Position numbers and translations under genes: made by a program. A stretch of DNA of 64,000 nt, taken from NCBI GenBank assembly GCA_001829005.1, contig MIAG01000009.1, forward strand, positions 186,603 to 250,602, read 5' to 3'. This stretch comes from Sphingobacteriia bacterium RIFOXYC2_FULL_35_18 (GTDB lineage Bacteria > Bacteroidota > Bacteroidia > Chitinophagales > Chitinophagaceae). Below are positions 33,423 through 42,168 of the stretch, piece by piece; within the stretch, counting starts at the first letter, position 1; every line of letters starts with the position of its first letter. Under the pieces are notes generated by a model that had not been told where the DNA came from, searched no databases, and worked only from the letters and a program-made list of their open reading frames with translations.

Positions 33423-34732
33423 TCATTTCTCTATTATTAGTATTTGCCTTAAGAAAATCCTTTTCAAGATTTTATTTATCACCAACTGGAATATTATCTT
33501 TAACATGGTGCATTTTTATAGGCCTAATGTTTTTTTTTGCTAATGATTTTTATCTTTCAATATCTGCAGCAATAATTTTTTTGCTTTTTATACTAGCTTT
33601 CTTTTTAGGTGAATTAACCTGCTTCATATACTCGGACGGAGAGAAGAAGGGAAATTCATTTAGAAAAAAACAAGAAATGTTATTTGAGTTTGAATCTCAA
33701 ATATTCAGTAATCTATTAATAAAAAAAATATTTAGAAAATTCTTGCTATTTATTGGTATTTTGTCTTTCTTAGGTTCCATTTTATACCTGCAAGTTTTTG
33801 CTTCTTATTTTGGATCAATTATTAATGTTCTCACAGCTGGGTGGGCTGTTAGAGGTGCACTTGAAGAGATACAAGTTCCACTTTTTACAAGGGCTATTTT
33901 AATGATTGGTTATTCATCAATAATTTTGACGTTAGTATATAGAATAGTTTATAAAGAGTTTAAATGGTATTTTTTTTTTCCGTATTTATCAATTCTATTA
34001 ATGGGTATTACACAAGCTGGAAGAGCAGGTTTTATGATGGTACTATTTCAGGTCTTTATTTCGCATTATTGGAGTATTATTTACTCACAAATAAAATCTA
34101 GGGATAATTATATTTCTTTTTCTAAAAAACCCGAAGTGCAATTGGTAGCAAGTGCTTTGAAATTAATTATTGTAATTATTATTGTTTTTGTACTAGGGGA
34201 TATGTTACGCTCTCAAAGTTTTTCTATGGCAGGAGAAACTCTTTCACAAGGAATTTTATCTTTTCAGTCTTACCTTTTTGGTGGAATTGCAGGTTTTACG
34301 ACTTATTATGATAGTGAATATCTAAGAATTGTTAGTTTAGGTTTTGGTCGATTTTCATTTAGTTCTCTTTTTGAATTATTAGGAATATATGATAGTGTTG
34401 GAGGTATATATGACAACTATCTACGTATATCATCAAAGGATTATACTTTAGATGTAAATATTTTTACGGCTTTTAGACAACTAATAGATGATTTTGGTAT
34501 TATAGGAGGAGGACTCTTTATGTATATTTCAGGTTTTTTTTCATATAAATTTTTTAGAAAGGCTATTAATGGTGATTTGGGTTCTATTGCTATGATGATA
34601 GTAATATATACAATTCTTTTTCATTCTCCATTATTATTAATCACAGTTCATAACGCAGTTTTAGTTAGTTTATTTTTTCCATTTTTTGTCATTAGTGCCT
34701 TTAGATTTTTATTCAAAAACATTATAAAATAA
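33404..34732 (+). CDS. wzy: Wzy-type polysaccharide repeat-unit polymerase
   Basis: This 442-residue protein has about ten to twelve predicted membrane segments, and a large loop in the C-terminal half (around SQSFSMAGETLSQGILSF to YTLDVNIFTAFRQ). It lacks strong family motifs, as Wzy proteins do; topology, the TQAGRAGFMMV segment and position right after wzx support the call. It would join repeat units at the periplasmic face of the inner membrane. Overlap of 19 bp with wzx and 4-bp gap to the glycosyltransferase show a tight operon. Confidence 0.78.
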   Translation: MPHLFLVISLLLVFALRKSFSRFYLSPTGILSLTWCIFIGLMFFFANDFYLSISAAIIFLLFILAFFLGELTCFIYSDGEKKGNSFRKKQEMLFEFESQIFSNLLIKKIFRKFLLFIGILSFLGSILYLQVFASYFGSIINVLTAGWAVRGALEEIQVPLFTRAILMIGYSSIILTLVYRIVYKEFKWYFFFPYLSILLMGITQAGRAGFMMVLFQVFISHYWSIIYSQIKSRDNYISFSKKPEVQLVASALKLIIVIIIVFVLGDMLRSQSFSMAGETLSQGILSFQSYLFGGIAGFTTYYDSEYLRIVSLGFGRFSFSSLFELLGIYDSVGGIYDNYLRISSKDYTLDVNIFTAFRQLIDDFGIIGGGLFMYISGFFSYKFFRKAINGDLGSIAMMIVIYTILFHSPLLLITVHNAVLVSLFFPFFVISAFRFLFKNIIK

Positions 34733-34736
34733 TTTT

Positions 34737-35555
34737 ATGAAGGTGTGTGCTGTTTGTGTCAATTTTAATAATTCAGATCATACAATTGAATATATAAAAT
34801 CACTTTTGCCTTTTTATGATAAGTATTTAAACTCCATTGTAATTGTAGATAACAATTCTAATCAGGATGAAGTTATAAAACTTAATAATTTTTGTTCTAC
34901 TATTTATTTTGTTAAAATAATTTGGAACAAAACAAATATTGGGTACTTTCCAGCTATAAATTCAGGACTTGAAATTCTCAATGTTAAAGATTATGATTAC
35001 ATAATAATCGGAAATAATGACTTAACATTTGATAAAGAATTCTTTGTAAAGTTGAACCTGTGTAACTACTCTGATGAAATTTTTGTTATCGCACCTAATA
35101 TTATTAGAAAAGATGGTATACATCAGAATCCACACATAGCAGAAAAATTTACAACTTTACAAAATCTTTATAGAAGAGTCTACTTTACAAATTATTATGT
35201 TGCACTATTAATATCGTCAATTTATAATATCATGCGAGGAAAGTTATATCCACTGGATAGAGTAAATAATGATATTGAACATGAAATTTTGATGGGATAT
35301 GGTGCTTGTTATATCTTAACAAAATTTTTTTTTAAACACTACAGATTTTTAGATGCTCCGGTTTTCTTAATGGGCGAAGAAGGTATACTTGCTAATCAAA
35401 TTTTGGAAAAAAATGGGAAAACTATTTATAATCCTAGTATAATTGTTTATCACCACGACCATGCAAGTATTGGAAAAGTTGGATCTAAAAAGCTTTATGA
35501 ATTTTCAAAACAGTCATACAAATATTATAGGAAATATTTAAGAAACCTTCAATAG
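34737..35555 (+). CDS. GT2-family glycosyltransferase (rhamnosyltransferase-like)
   Basis: The 272 residues have a GT-A fold: AVCVNFNNSDHTIEYIKSL at the N-terminus, IVIVDNNSNQDEV, NIGYFPAINSGL, and the metal-binding region IIGNNDLTF near 90; GYGACYILTKFFF and MGEEGILANQI form the acceptor side. It should add one sugar from a nucleotide donor to the growing lipid-linked repeat unit in the cytoplasm. Donor and acceptor cannot be read. It lies between wzy and an AAC(3)-type acyltransferase. Confidence 0.85.
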   Translation: MKVCAVCVNFNNSDHTIEYIKSLLPFYDKYLNSIVIVDNNSNQDEVIKLNNFCSTIYFVKIIWNKTNIGYFPAINSGLEILNVKDYDYIIIGNNDLTFDKEFFVKLNLCNYSDEIFVIAPNIIRKDGIHQNPHIAEKFTTLQNLYRRVYFTNYYVALLISSIYNIMRGKLYPLDRVNNDIEHEILMGYGACYILTKFFFKHYRFLDAPVFLMGEEGILANQILEKNGKTIYNPSIIVYHHDHASIGKVGSKKLYEFSKQSYKYYRKYLRNLQ

Positions 35556-35563
35556 AGATAACT

Positions 35564-36490
35564 ATGCATGAGGCTTCACTACTAAATAAAATTCTTTCCT
35601 TATCACCCTATATCGAATTGCTTTTTAGGATTTTTTACTGGAAAACAAAACTTTTTAAAGGGTTAAATAAAGGGAGGTTTAAATCCAATAATATTACTTC
35701 TATTAATATAGAAAATGTTTTTAATGTATTAAAGGATTTTGGGGTCTGTAAAGGTGATTTATTAATTCTACACTCTTCATATGAAAGGTTAGCCAGTTCA
35801 AATATTCCCCCAAATGAAATGATAAATAGATTTCTAGACTTTATTGGTTTTGATGGGACTCTTGCAATGAATGCAGGAAGAAGTTTAAAATGGAGTCAAG
35901 AAGATGGTGCATTTATTTATGATGTACAAAAATCAAGGGTATGGACTGGTGTACTCCCAGCTCTTATGATTAAAAGAAAAGATGCAAAGATTAGTAAATT
36001 CCCGATTAATTCAATGGTAGCAATAGGTCCAAAAGCTGAAGCGATGATGAGTGAAAATTTAGCAGGTCACTTGCCTTCAAGTTGTGGGCCAAATTCATCA
36101 TGGAAATATTGTTTAGATAATGGCGCTTGGATAGTGGGGTTGGGTATTGATCTTACTCACAGCTTAACAATGATTCATGTAGCCGAGGAATGTAAAAATG
36201 AAATGTGGCCAATTAAAGGATGGTTTGAACAAATTAAATATAAAATTATAGATAGGGATAAAACTAATTTTATAACTGCAAACGTAAGAAAAGAAAAGTG
36301 GGGTAAAATTCATTTTGCTGAAAGGACCCTTGCACTTGATTTAATTAAAGCAGGTATCTTAAAACAAAAAATAGTTGACGGTTTAATGGTGGAAATTATT
36401 AATGCTAAAAATTTAATTGATTATTTAGAAAAAAGAAATCATAATGGCTACCCTTATTTTTTGCATAATATTTCCTTTTTAAAATTATAA
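35564..36490 (+). CDS. AAC(3)-family N-acyltransferase, probably acting on an amino sugar
   Basis: The 308 residues match the aminoglycoside 3-N-acetyltransferase (Antibiotic_NAT) fold: GDLLILHSSYERL, GTLAMNAGRSLKW, SRVWTGVLPALMI, GHLPSSCGPNSSW, AWIVGLGIDLTHSLTMIHVAEE. The last motif holds the His typical of the family. Members in surface-polysaccharide loci acylate amino groups of deoxyamino sugars, not antibiotics; that is the likely role here. The acyl donor might be acetyl-CoA or a product of the acyl carrier module downstream. Confidence 0.75.
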   Translation: MHEASLLNKILSLSPYIELLFRIFYWKTKLFKGLNKGRFKSNNITSINIENVFNVLKDFGVCKGDLLILHSSYERLASSNIPPNEMINRFLDFIGFDGTLAMNAGRSLKWSQEDGAFIYDVQKSRVWTGVLPALMIKRKDAKISKFPINSMVAIGPKAEAMMSENLAGHLPSSCGPNSSWKYCLDNGAWIVGLGIDLTHSLTMIHVAEECKNEMWPIKGWFEQIKYKIIDRDKTNFITANVRKEKWGKIHFAERTLALDLIKAGILKQKIVDGLMVEIINAKNLIDYLEKRNHNGYPYFLHNISFLKL

Positions 36491-36492
36491 AT

Positions 36493-37599
36493 ATGGATAT
36501 AAATAATAAGAAGGGGCTTTCAAAATTTATTTCATTAGCATTTGTTAATGATAAAGAAATCTTAGTTTCAAGACGAAATTCAATTTATATATATAACCAT
36601 GAAGATAATAATTCTAAAATGGTTGTTACATTGCCATGTAGCTTTTTAATGAAATTAATTCTACTTTTTCCTATTTTGGCAAGAATATTCAGATCAGAAA
36701 TTAGGTATTCAATTATTTTAAGTGAAACTATTTTTTTGATAGTTTTTAATAAAAAATTCTATGAGATTAATATAAATGAAGGAACATTCAAAGAAATATT
36801 TACAGTACCACGAGGTAGACGACCTCTTAGCATTACGAACGTTTTTGATAATTCAAATTTTGATTCTGGCTTGTACTTTGGAGAATATTTTCAAAATTTT
36901 GAACGAGATGAAGTTAATATTTATAGGAGAATTGCAAATCAGGACTGGGAGATTGTATATACTTTTCCTCCTGGTACAATAGAGCATATACATTCAATAA
37001 TTTGTGATAATATAAATGATTGTTTGTGGATTCTTTCCGGCGATTTTAATAGTGCCGCTGCTATTTGGCTTGCAAAAAAGAATTTTAAAGAAGTAAAACC
37101 AGTTCTTTTTGGTGATCAATCTTTTCGAGCTTGTGTCGCCTTTCCTACCAATGAAGGTCTATTATATGCTACTGACTCTCAATTTGAAAAAAATACTATT
37201 AGATTACTAAAAAATAATGGGAAAGATTGGGTTTCTGAAATTTTATGTGAAATTAATGGTCCAGCAATTTATGGTTGCAAAATTGATAATAATTTTTACT
37301 TTAGCACTTCTGTGGAAGGTAATCCTGAAAAACTTGGCAAATTTGTCAAATTTCTGGACAAAAAGCCAGGTCCTGGGATTATTGAGAATTATTCACATAT
37401 AGTTGGTGGGAATTTGAATGATGGATTTAGAACATTATTTAAAGCTGAAAAAGACAAATTACCATTCATTTTATTTCAATTCGGTGTATTTACTTTTCCA
37501 ACTGGAGAAAATAAAACAGGGTTATTATTTACAAATCCAATTGCTTTGGTTACAGAAAATGATAAATGCCTTATTTTTAATATAAAATTAAAATTATGA
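36493..37599 (+). CDS. predicted beta-propeller-like protein of unknown function
   Basis: I do not recognise a family for these 368 residues. The sequence repeats short beta-strand blocks typical of propellers (KEILVSRRNSIYIYNHE, LSETIFLIVFNKKFYEI, DCLWILSGDFNSAA, EGLLYATDSQFEKN, IYGCKIDNNFYFSTS). No signal peptide is evident, so it is probably cytoplasmic; one hydrophobic stretch (SFLMKLILLFPILARIF, near 49-65) could touch the membrane. It overlaps the following acyl-carrier-protein gene by 4 bp, tying it to the acyl module. Confidence 0.5.
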   Translation: MDINNKKGLSKFISLAFVNDKEILVSRRNSIYIYNHEDNNSKMVVTLPCSFLMKLILLFPILARIFRSEIRYSIILSETIFLIVFNKKFYEININEGTFKEIFTVPRGRRPLSITNVFDNSNFDSGLYFGEYFQNFERDEVNIYRRIANQDWEIVYTFPPGTIEHIHSIICDNINDCLWILSGDFNSAAAIWLAKKNFKEVKPVLFGDQSFRACVAFPTNEGLLYATDSQFEKNTIRLLKNNGKDWVSEILCEINGPAIYGCKIDNNFYFSTSVEGNPEKLGKFVKFLDKKPGPGIIENYSHIVGGNLNDGFRTLFKAEKDKLPFILFQFGVFTFPTGENKTGLLFTNPIALVTENDKCLIFNIKLKL

Positions 37600-37841
37600 T
37601 TACTCAATCAACATTTCTTGAAAATTTAAAAATTCAGTTTGAATCTACTGATAGTGAAAAAATCACACTTGATACATCATTTGAATCACTAGAAACGTTT
37701 GATTCATTAACAAAATATTCAATAATTGCTTTTATAAAAGATGATTATAATGTAGAATTAGATGTTTCACAATTTTCAGAACTTACAACACCACAAATTT
37801 TATTTAATTTTTTACTTGAGAAACTAAAGTCTAATGAATAG
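37596..37841 (+). CDS. acyl carrier protein (first of two in the locus)
   Basis: This 81-residue, acidic, four-helix pattern protein has the phosphopantetheine serine at Ser37 in ETFDSLTKYS. It overlaps the previous gene by 4 bp and the KAS III gene by 8 bp. It should carry acyl intermediates as thioesters for the adjacent condensing, reducing and transferring enzymes. It differs clearly from the housekeeping AcpP (no LGADSLD motif), so it is a dedicated carrier. Confidence 0.85.
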   Translation: MITQSTFLENLKIQFESTDSEKITLDTSFESLETFDSLTKYSIIAFIKDDYNVELDVSQFSELTTPQILFNFLLEKLKSNE

Positions 37842-38841
37842 TATTATAAAAGCTATTTCTTTTGCACTGCCATCAAAAAAGCTCACTAACGAAGAATTAA
37901 ATCTAGAATTCCCTGAATGGAGTGCTGAAAAAATATCAAGCAAAACTGGTATTTTTGAACGCTCAATTTGTTCAAATGATGAATTTGCTAGTGATTTAGC
38001 AATAAGAGCTGCAAACAAATTATTTGAAGAGAATAATTTAGACAAAAACCAAATTGATTTTCTTTTATATTGCACTCAAAGCCCTGATTATTTTTTGCCT
38101 ACTACCTCATGCATAATTCAAAATAAACTAGGTCTTAGAACTAATTGTGGTGCATTTGACTTCAATTTAGGTTGTTCTGGTTTTGTATACGGGTTATCTA
38201 TCGCAAAAGGATTAATTGTTTCAAAGTCTGCTAAAAATGTACTTTTAATAACTGCAGAGACATATAGCAAATTTTTAAATAAATTTGATAAATCTAATAG
38301 GTCAATTTTTGGTGATGGGGCTGCAGCTACATTGATTTCTAATTCTAGTGATTTAAATTTAGGTATTGGAGATTTTATTTTTGGAACTGATGGCAGTGGG
38401 GCTAATAATTTAATAGTTAAAAATGGTGCAGGAAGATTTCCTCAAAAACAAGGCGTAGATTTATTTGAAGGTGCAGAGTTTATAAGAAATGATGATAATT
38501 TATTTATGAATGGGCAAGAAATTTTTAAATATACTACATCTTCAATTCCAGATCTTGTTAGCGAATGTTTATCTGTTAATGAATGCAACATAGACGAAAT
38601 TAATTTATTTGTATTTCATCAAGCAAATAAGTTTATGTTAGATTATATAAGACGAAAATTGAAAATTGATGATTCAAAATTTTATATAAACATAGAGAAT
38701 ACAGGAAATACTGTTTCGTCAACCATACCTATTGCTATTGCAGAATTAATTAAACAAAATAAAATTAAGAAAGGTATGAAAATACTTTTAGCGGGTTTTG
38801 GTGTAGGCTACTCATCTGCAGCTACAATTGTAAAATTTTAA
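37834..38841 (+). CDS. 3-oxoacyl-ACP synthase III-like condensing enzyme
   Basis: The 335 residues have the FabH triad: Cys114 (NLGCSGFVYG), His262 (FVFHQANKF) and Asn292 (ENTGNTVSST), with the same 148- and 30-residue spacings as FabH. GDGAAATLI is also present. It can condense an acyl-CoA starter with malonyl-ACP, or transfer an acyl group. It overlaps the acyl-carrier gene, so the partner is probably that ACP. It is not in a fatty-acid operon, which supports a specialised product. Confidence 0.9.
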   Translation: MNSIIKAISFALPSKKLTNEELNLEFPEWSAEKISSKTGIFERSICSNDEFASDLAIRAANKLFEENNLDKNQIDFLLYCTQSPDYFLPTTSCIIQNKLGLRTNCGAFDFNLGCSGFVYGLSIAKGLIVSKSAKNVLLITAETYSKFLNKFDKSNRSIFGDGAAATLISNSSDLNLGIGDFIFGTDGSGANNLIVKNGAGRFPQKQGVDLFEGAEFIRNDDNLFMNGQEIFKYTTSSIPDLVSECLSVNECNIDEINLFVFHQANKFMLDYIRRKLKIDDSKFYINIENTGNTVSSTIPIAIAELIKQNKIKKGMKILLAGFGVGYSSAATIVKF

Positions 38842-38852
38842 TTAAATAAATA

Positions 38853-39863
38853 GTGAATAAAATACTTTTAATAACAGGGGGAACTGGATCATTTGGGAAT
38901 GCGGTTTTGAATAGGTTTATTGAATCCGATGAATATTCAGAAATAAGAATATTTTCTCGTGATGAAAAGAAGCAAGATGATATGCGGCACATTTATAAAT
39001 CCTCCAAATTGAAGTTTTTCATTGGCGATGTTAGAGATAGAGACTCCCTAAATGAGCCAATGAAGAACGTAACTAATGTCTTTCATGCTGCAGCGCTAAA
39101 ACAAGTTCCTTCTTGTGAGTTTTTTCCTATGCAAGCTGTCCAGACCAATATTTACGGAACAGATAATGTTCTCAATGTTGCAATAGAAAACAAAGTAAAA
39201 AGTATTGTAGTCCTAAGTACAGATAAAGCAGCTTATCCCATAAATTCTATGGGTATTAGTAAGGCTATGATGGAAAAAGTATCTATTGCAAAAGGTAGAT
39301 ATTTAGGTAGAAATGCAGATACAGTTATTTCATGCACAAGATATGGCAATGTAATGGCAAGTAGAGGATCAGTAATACCACTTTGGATAGAGCAAATAAA
39401 AAGAGGGGAAGATATTACTGTCACTGATCCCAATATGACAAGATTTATGATGACACTTGATGATGCAGTCGATTTAGTTTATTTCGCATTTTCTAACGCT
39501 TCGAATGGTGATCTTTTTGTTCAAAAAGCTCCATCAGCAACGCTATCTGTGCTTGCTAAAGCTTTAATTGAATTGTATCAATCAAAGTCGAGTATTAAGG
39601 TAATTGGGACAAGACATGGAGAAAAATTATATGAGACATTAGTAACGAGGGAGGAACTAGCAGCAAGTGTTGATATGGGTAATTATTACAGAGTCCCATG
39701 TGATTCACGTGATCTTAATTATAATAAATACTTTACTGAGGGACAGAAAGTTGTCTCCGAATTAGATGATTATCATTCACATAATACAATCCAGTTAAAC
39801 GTATCACAAATGATGGAATTACTCATTAAGTTACCTATTATTCAAAAAGATTTATATCGATAA
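38853..39863 (+). CDS. capE: UDP-GlcNAc 4,6-dehydratase/5-epimerase (CapE/FnlA)
   Basis: This 336-residue SDR enzyme starts with LLITGGTGSFGNAVLNRF; FSRDEKKQDDMRH, AALKQVPSCEFFP and TDKAAYPINSMGISKAMMEK follow. The Met in place of the usual catalytic Tyr (MGISK) is characteristic of CapE/FnlA. It converts UDP-GlcNAc to UDP-2-acetamido-2,6-dideoxy-L-arabino-hexulose, step one of UDP-L-FucNAc synthesis. CapF and CapG follow in order, 9 and 10 bp apart. Confidence 0.92.
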   Translation: MNKILLITGGTGSFGNAVLNRFIESDEYSEIRIFSRDEKKQDDMRHIYKSSKLKFFIGDVRDRDSLNEPMKNVTNVFHAAALKQVPSCEFFPMQAVQTNIYGTDNVLNVAIENKVKSIVVLSTDKAAYPINSMGISKAMMEKVSIAKGRYLGRNADTVISCTRYGNVMASRGSVIPLWIEQIKRGEDITVTDPNMTRFMMTLDDAVDLVYFAFSNASNGDLFVQKAPSATLSVLAKALIELYQSKSSIKVIGTRHGEKLYETLVTREELAASVDMGNYYRVPCDSRDLNYNKYFTEGQKVVSELDDYHSHNTIQLNVSQMMELLIKLPIIQKDLYR

Positions 39864-39872
39864 TTAAAAAAA

Positions 39873-40994
39873 ATGAAAAAGATAGGGATAACTGGCTCCT
39901 CTGGATTTATAGGCAGTCACCTTTTAAGATGGCTCACTATTCGTAGCGAAAAATTTCAGGTAGTTGAAATTAATAGAGATGATTTTTCTAATAATCTTCT
40001 ATTAGATAGTAAATTAAAGGAAATTGATATATTGGTTCATTTAGCTGGAAAAAATAGAAGTTCTGATTACAATGAAATAGAAGCAACAAATATAAATCTT
40101 GCCAAGCTAATAATTAAGTCATTGGAACGAGTAAATTCCAAACCTCATGTAATTATTTCATCATCAACGCAGGAGAGCCAAAATAATATTTATGGAAAGT
40201 CTAAGCGAATTTCAAGGGAATTATTTGTTGAATGGTCTAATCGAAGTGTTGCTTCATTTACAGGTTTGATAATACCAAATGTATTTGGGCCTTTTTCTAA
40301 ACCCTATTACAATACTGTAGTTGCCACTTTTTGTCACCAATTGGTAAATAATCAAATTCCTTCTGTTGATATTGATAACATTCTTCATTTTATTTACATC
40401 GATGAATTGATTCATGTAATCCTTGATATTATTGAAAATAAAAAAGTTTCACCTGAATTTTTAGTTTCCCAAACTTCTACAATATCTGTTAATGAATTAT
40501 TAAATAGACTTTCGAATTATAAAACTTCTTATTTTGTTCAAGGACAAATACCACTTTTAGAAAATTCCTTTGATTTAAATTTATTTAATACTTTCAGAAG
40601 CTTTTTACCCCATAATTTATATTTTCCTAAATTATACAAAGTAAATAAAGATGACAGAGGTGTTTTTGTAGAACTAGCAAGATTAGCTGTAGGAGGCCAG
40701 GTGTCATATTCTACGACTTATCCAGGAATAGTGAGGGGAAATCACTTTCACACAAGGAAAATAGAACGTTTTGCCGTTATTTCAGGTAAAGCGCTCATTA
40801 AGATTAGAAAATTTAGAGAAGAAGAGGTAATTAGCTTTACAATTGACGCCCAAAAAAATCCTGCATATGTTGATATGCCAATATGGTTTACACATAGTAT
40901 AGAGAATACAGGCGATGTAGAATTGGTAACTTGTTTTTGGATTAATGAGCCTTATGATTCTACCAATCCAGACACTTATTTTGAAATTGTTTAA
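39873..40994 (+). CDS. capF: bifunctional SDR reductase/cupin epimerase (CapF/FnlB)
   Basis: The 373 residues have an N-terminal SDR domain (GITGSSGFIGSHLLRWL at 4-20; ISSSTQESQNNIYGKSKR) and a C-terminal cupin from about 255 (GIVRGNHFHTRKIERFAVISG, with metal-binding His residues). This two-domain order is specific to CapF. It epimerises C3 and reduces C4 to give UDP-2-acetamido-2,6-dideoxy-L-talose. Neighbours are CapE and CapG. Confidence 0.92.
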   Translation: MKKIGITGSSGFIGSHLLRWLTIRSEKFQVVEINRDDFSNNLLLDSKLKEIDILVHLAGKNRSSDYNEIEATNINLAKLIIKSLERVNSKPHVIISSSTQESQNNIYGKSKRISRELFVEWSNRSVASFTGLIIPNVFGPFSKPYYNTVVATFCHQLVNNQIPSVDIDNILHFIYIDELIHVILDIIENKKVSPEFLVSQTSTISVNELLNRLSNYKTSYFVQGQIPLLENSFDLNLFNTFRSFLPHNLYFPKLYKVNKDDRGVFVELARLAVGGQVSYSTTYPGIVRGNHFHTRKIERFAVISGKALIKIRKFREEEVISFTIDAQKNPAYVDMPIWFTHSIENTGDVELVTCFWINEPYDSTNPDTYFEIV

Positions 40995-41004
40995 AACACT
41001 TTTG

Positions 41005-42159
41005 ATGAAGAAGTTAAAAGTAATGACAGTAGTTGGCACGAGACCAGAAATCATCAGGTTGTCAAGAGTGTTAAATGCTCTAGACAATTCTGCTGCAATT
41101 GAGCATATTAGTGTTCATACAGGCCAAAACTATGATTATGAATTGAATGAGGTTTTCTACACAGACTTAGGAATTAGAAAGCCAGATTATTTTTTAAATG
41201 CTGCAGGTTCCACAGCTACTGCAACGGTGGGGCAAATTCTAATTAAAATTGAGCCTATTTTGGAGGAAATTAATCCTGATGCTTTTTTGGTTCTTGGAGA
41301 TACCAATTCTTGTTTATGTGCTATTCCAGCTAAAAAGCGTAAGATTCCAATTTTTCATATGGAAGCTGGTAATCGATGTTTCGATCAGAGAGTTCCTGAA
41401 GAAACTAATAGAAAAATTGTTGATCATATATCAGATATTAATTTAACATATTCTGATATAGCGAGAGAATACCTTTTAAGAGAAGGATTGTCTCCTGATA
41501 GGATTATTAAAACTGGTTCACCTATGTTTGAGGTGTTAAAGTATTATTTACCTAAAATTTCAGCATCGAAAGTTCTGCAAGAGTTATCATTAGAAAAAGG
41601 TAAATATTTTGTAGTGTCGGCGCATAGAGAAGAGAATATTAATAGTGAAATTAATTTTCAAGGATTAATAGATTCATTAAATCAAATTGCGGAAATATAC
41701 AAATATCCTATTATTGTAAGTACACATCCTCGTACGAGAAAAATGATAGATAGTAAGGATATTAAATTTAGTCCCAAAATTCAATTTTTAAAACCTATGG
41801 GTTTTTCAGATTATAATTTTCTTCAAATGAATTCATTTATAGTTCTTTCGGATAGTGGAACTATAAGTGAAGAATCTTCTATATTAAATTTTAGAGCATT
41901 AAATATCAGAGAAGCTCATGAAAGACCAGAAGCAATGGAAGAAGCTTCTGTTATGATGGTTGGATTAAATCCGCAAAGAATTTTACGAGGCATAGCAGAA
42001 GTTAATAGTCAATTAATTGGAGATCAAAGAAATTTCAGACCAGTTAATGATTATAGTATGCCTAATGTTAGCGGTAAGGTTGTAAGAATAATTTTGAGTT
42101 ACGCTTCATATGTTAAAAGAGTAGTTTGGAGTGAATCAAATTCTGATTTTACATTTTAA
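41005..42159 (+). CDS. capG: UDP-L-TalNAc (UDP-GlcNAc-type) 2-epimerase (CapG/FnlC)
   Basis: The protein has 384 residues from ATG 41005 (MKKLKVMTVVGTRPEII); an upstream ATG at 40945 lies inside capF and is not used. WecB-like GT-B fold: VVGTRPEIIRLSR, HTGQNYDYELNEVFY, VLGDTNSCLCA, FHMEAGNRCFDQRVPEE, SAHREENIN, SDSGTISEESS. It gives UDP-L-FucNAc as the last step after CapE and CapF. The 10-bp gap to capF fits a single operon. Confidence 0.92.
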   Translation: MKKLKVMTVVGTRPEIIRLSRVLNALDNSAAIEHISVHTGQNYDYELNEVFYTDLGIRKPDYFLNAAGSTATATVGQILIKIEPILEEINPDAFLVLGDTNSCLCAIPAKKRKIPIFHMEAGNRCFDQRVPEETNRKIVDHISDINLTYSDIAREYLLREGLSPDRIIKTGSPMFEVLKYYLPKISASKVLQELSLEKGKYFVVSAHREENINSEINFQGLIDSLNQIAEIYKYPIIVSTHPRTRKMIDSKDIKFSPKIQFLKPMGFSDYNFLQMNSFIVLSDSGTISEESSILNFRALNIREAHERPEAMEEASVMMVGLNPQRILRGIAEVNSQLIGDQRNFRPVNDYSMPNVSGKVVRIILSYASYVKRVVWSESNSDFTF

Positions 42160-42168
42160 CATATTTTA

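Noticed and set aside
35564-36490. AAC(3)-type gene as an aminoglycoside resistance determinant
   Set aside because: It sits inside a polysaccharide operon between a glycosyltransferase and acyl-carrier genes, where family members acylate amino sugars.
40945-41004. ATG 40945 as the CapG start
   Set aside because: It would overlap capF by 50 bp and add 20 residues before the conserved MTVVGTRPE segment; ATG 41005 is just after the capF stop.
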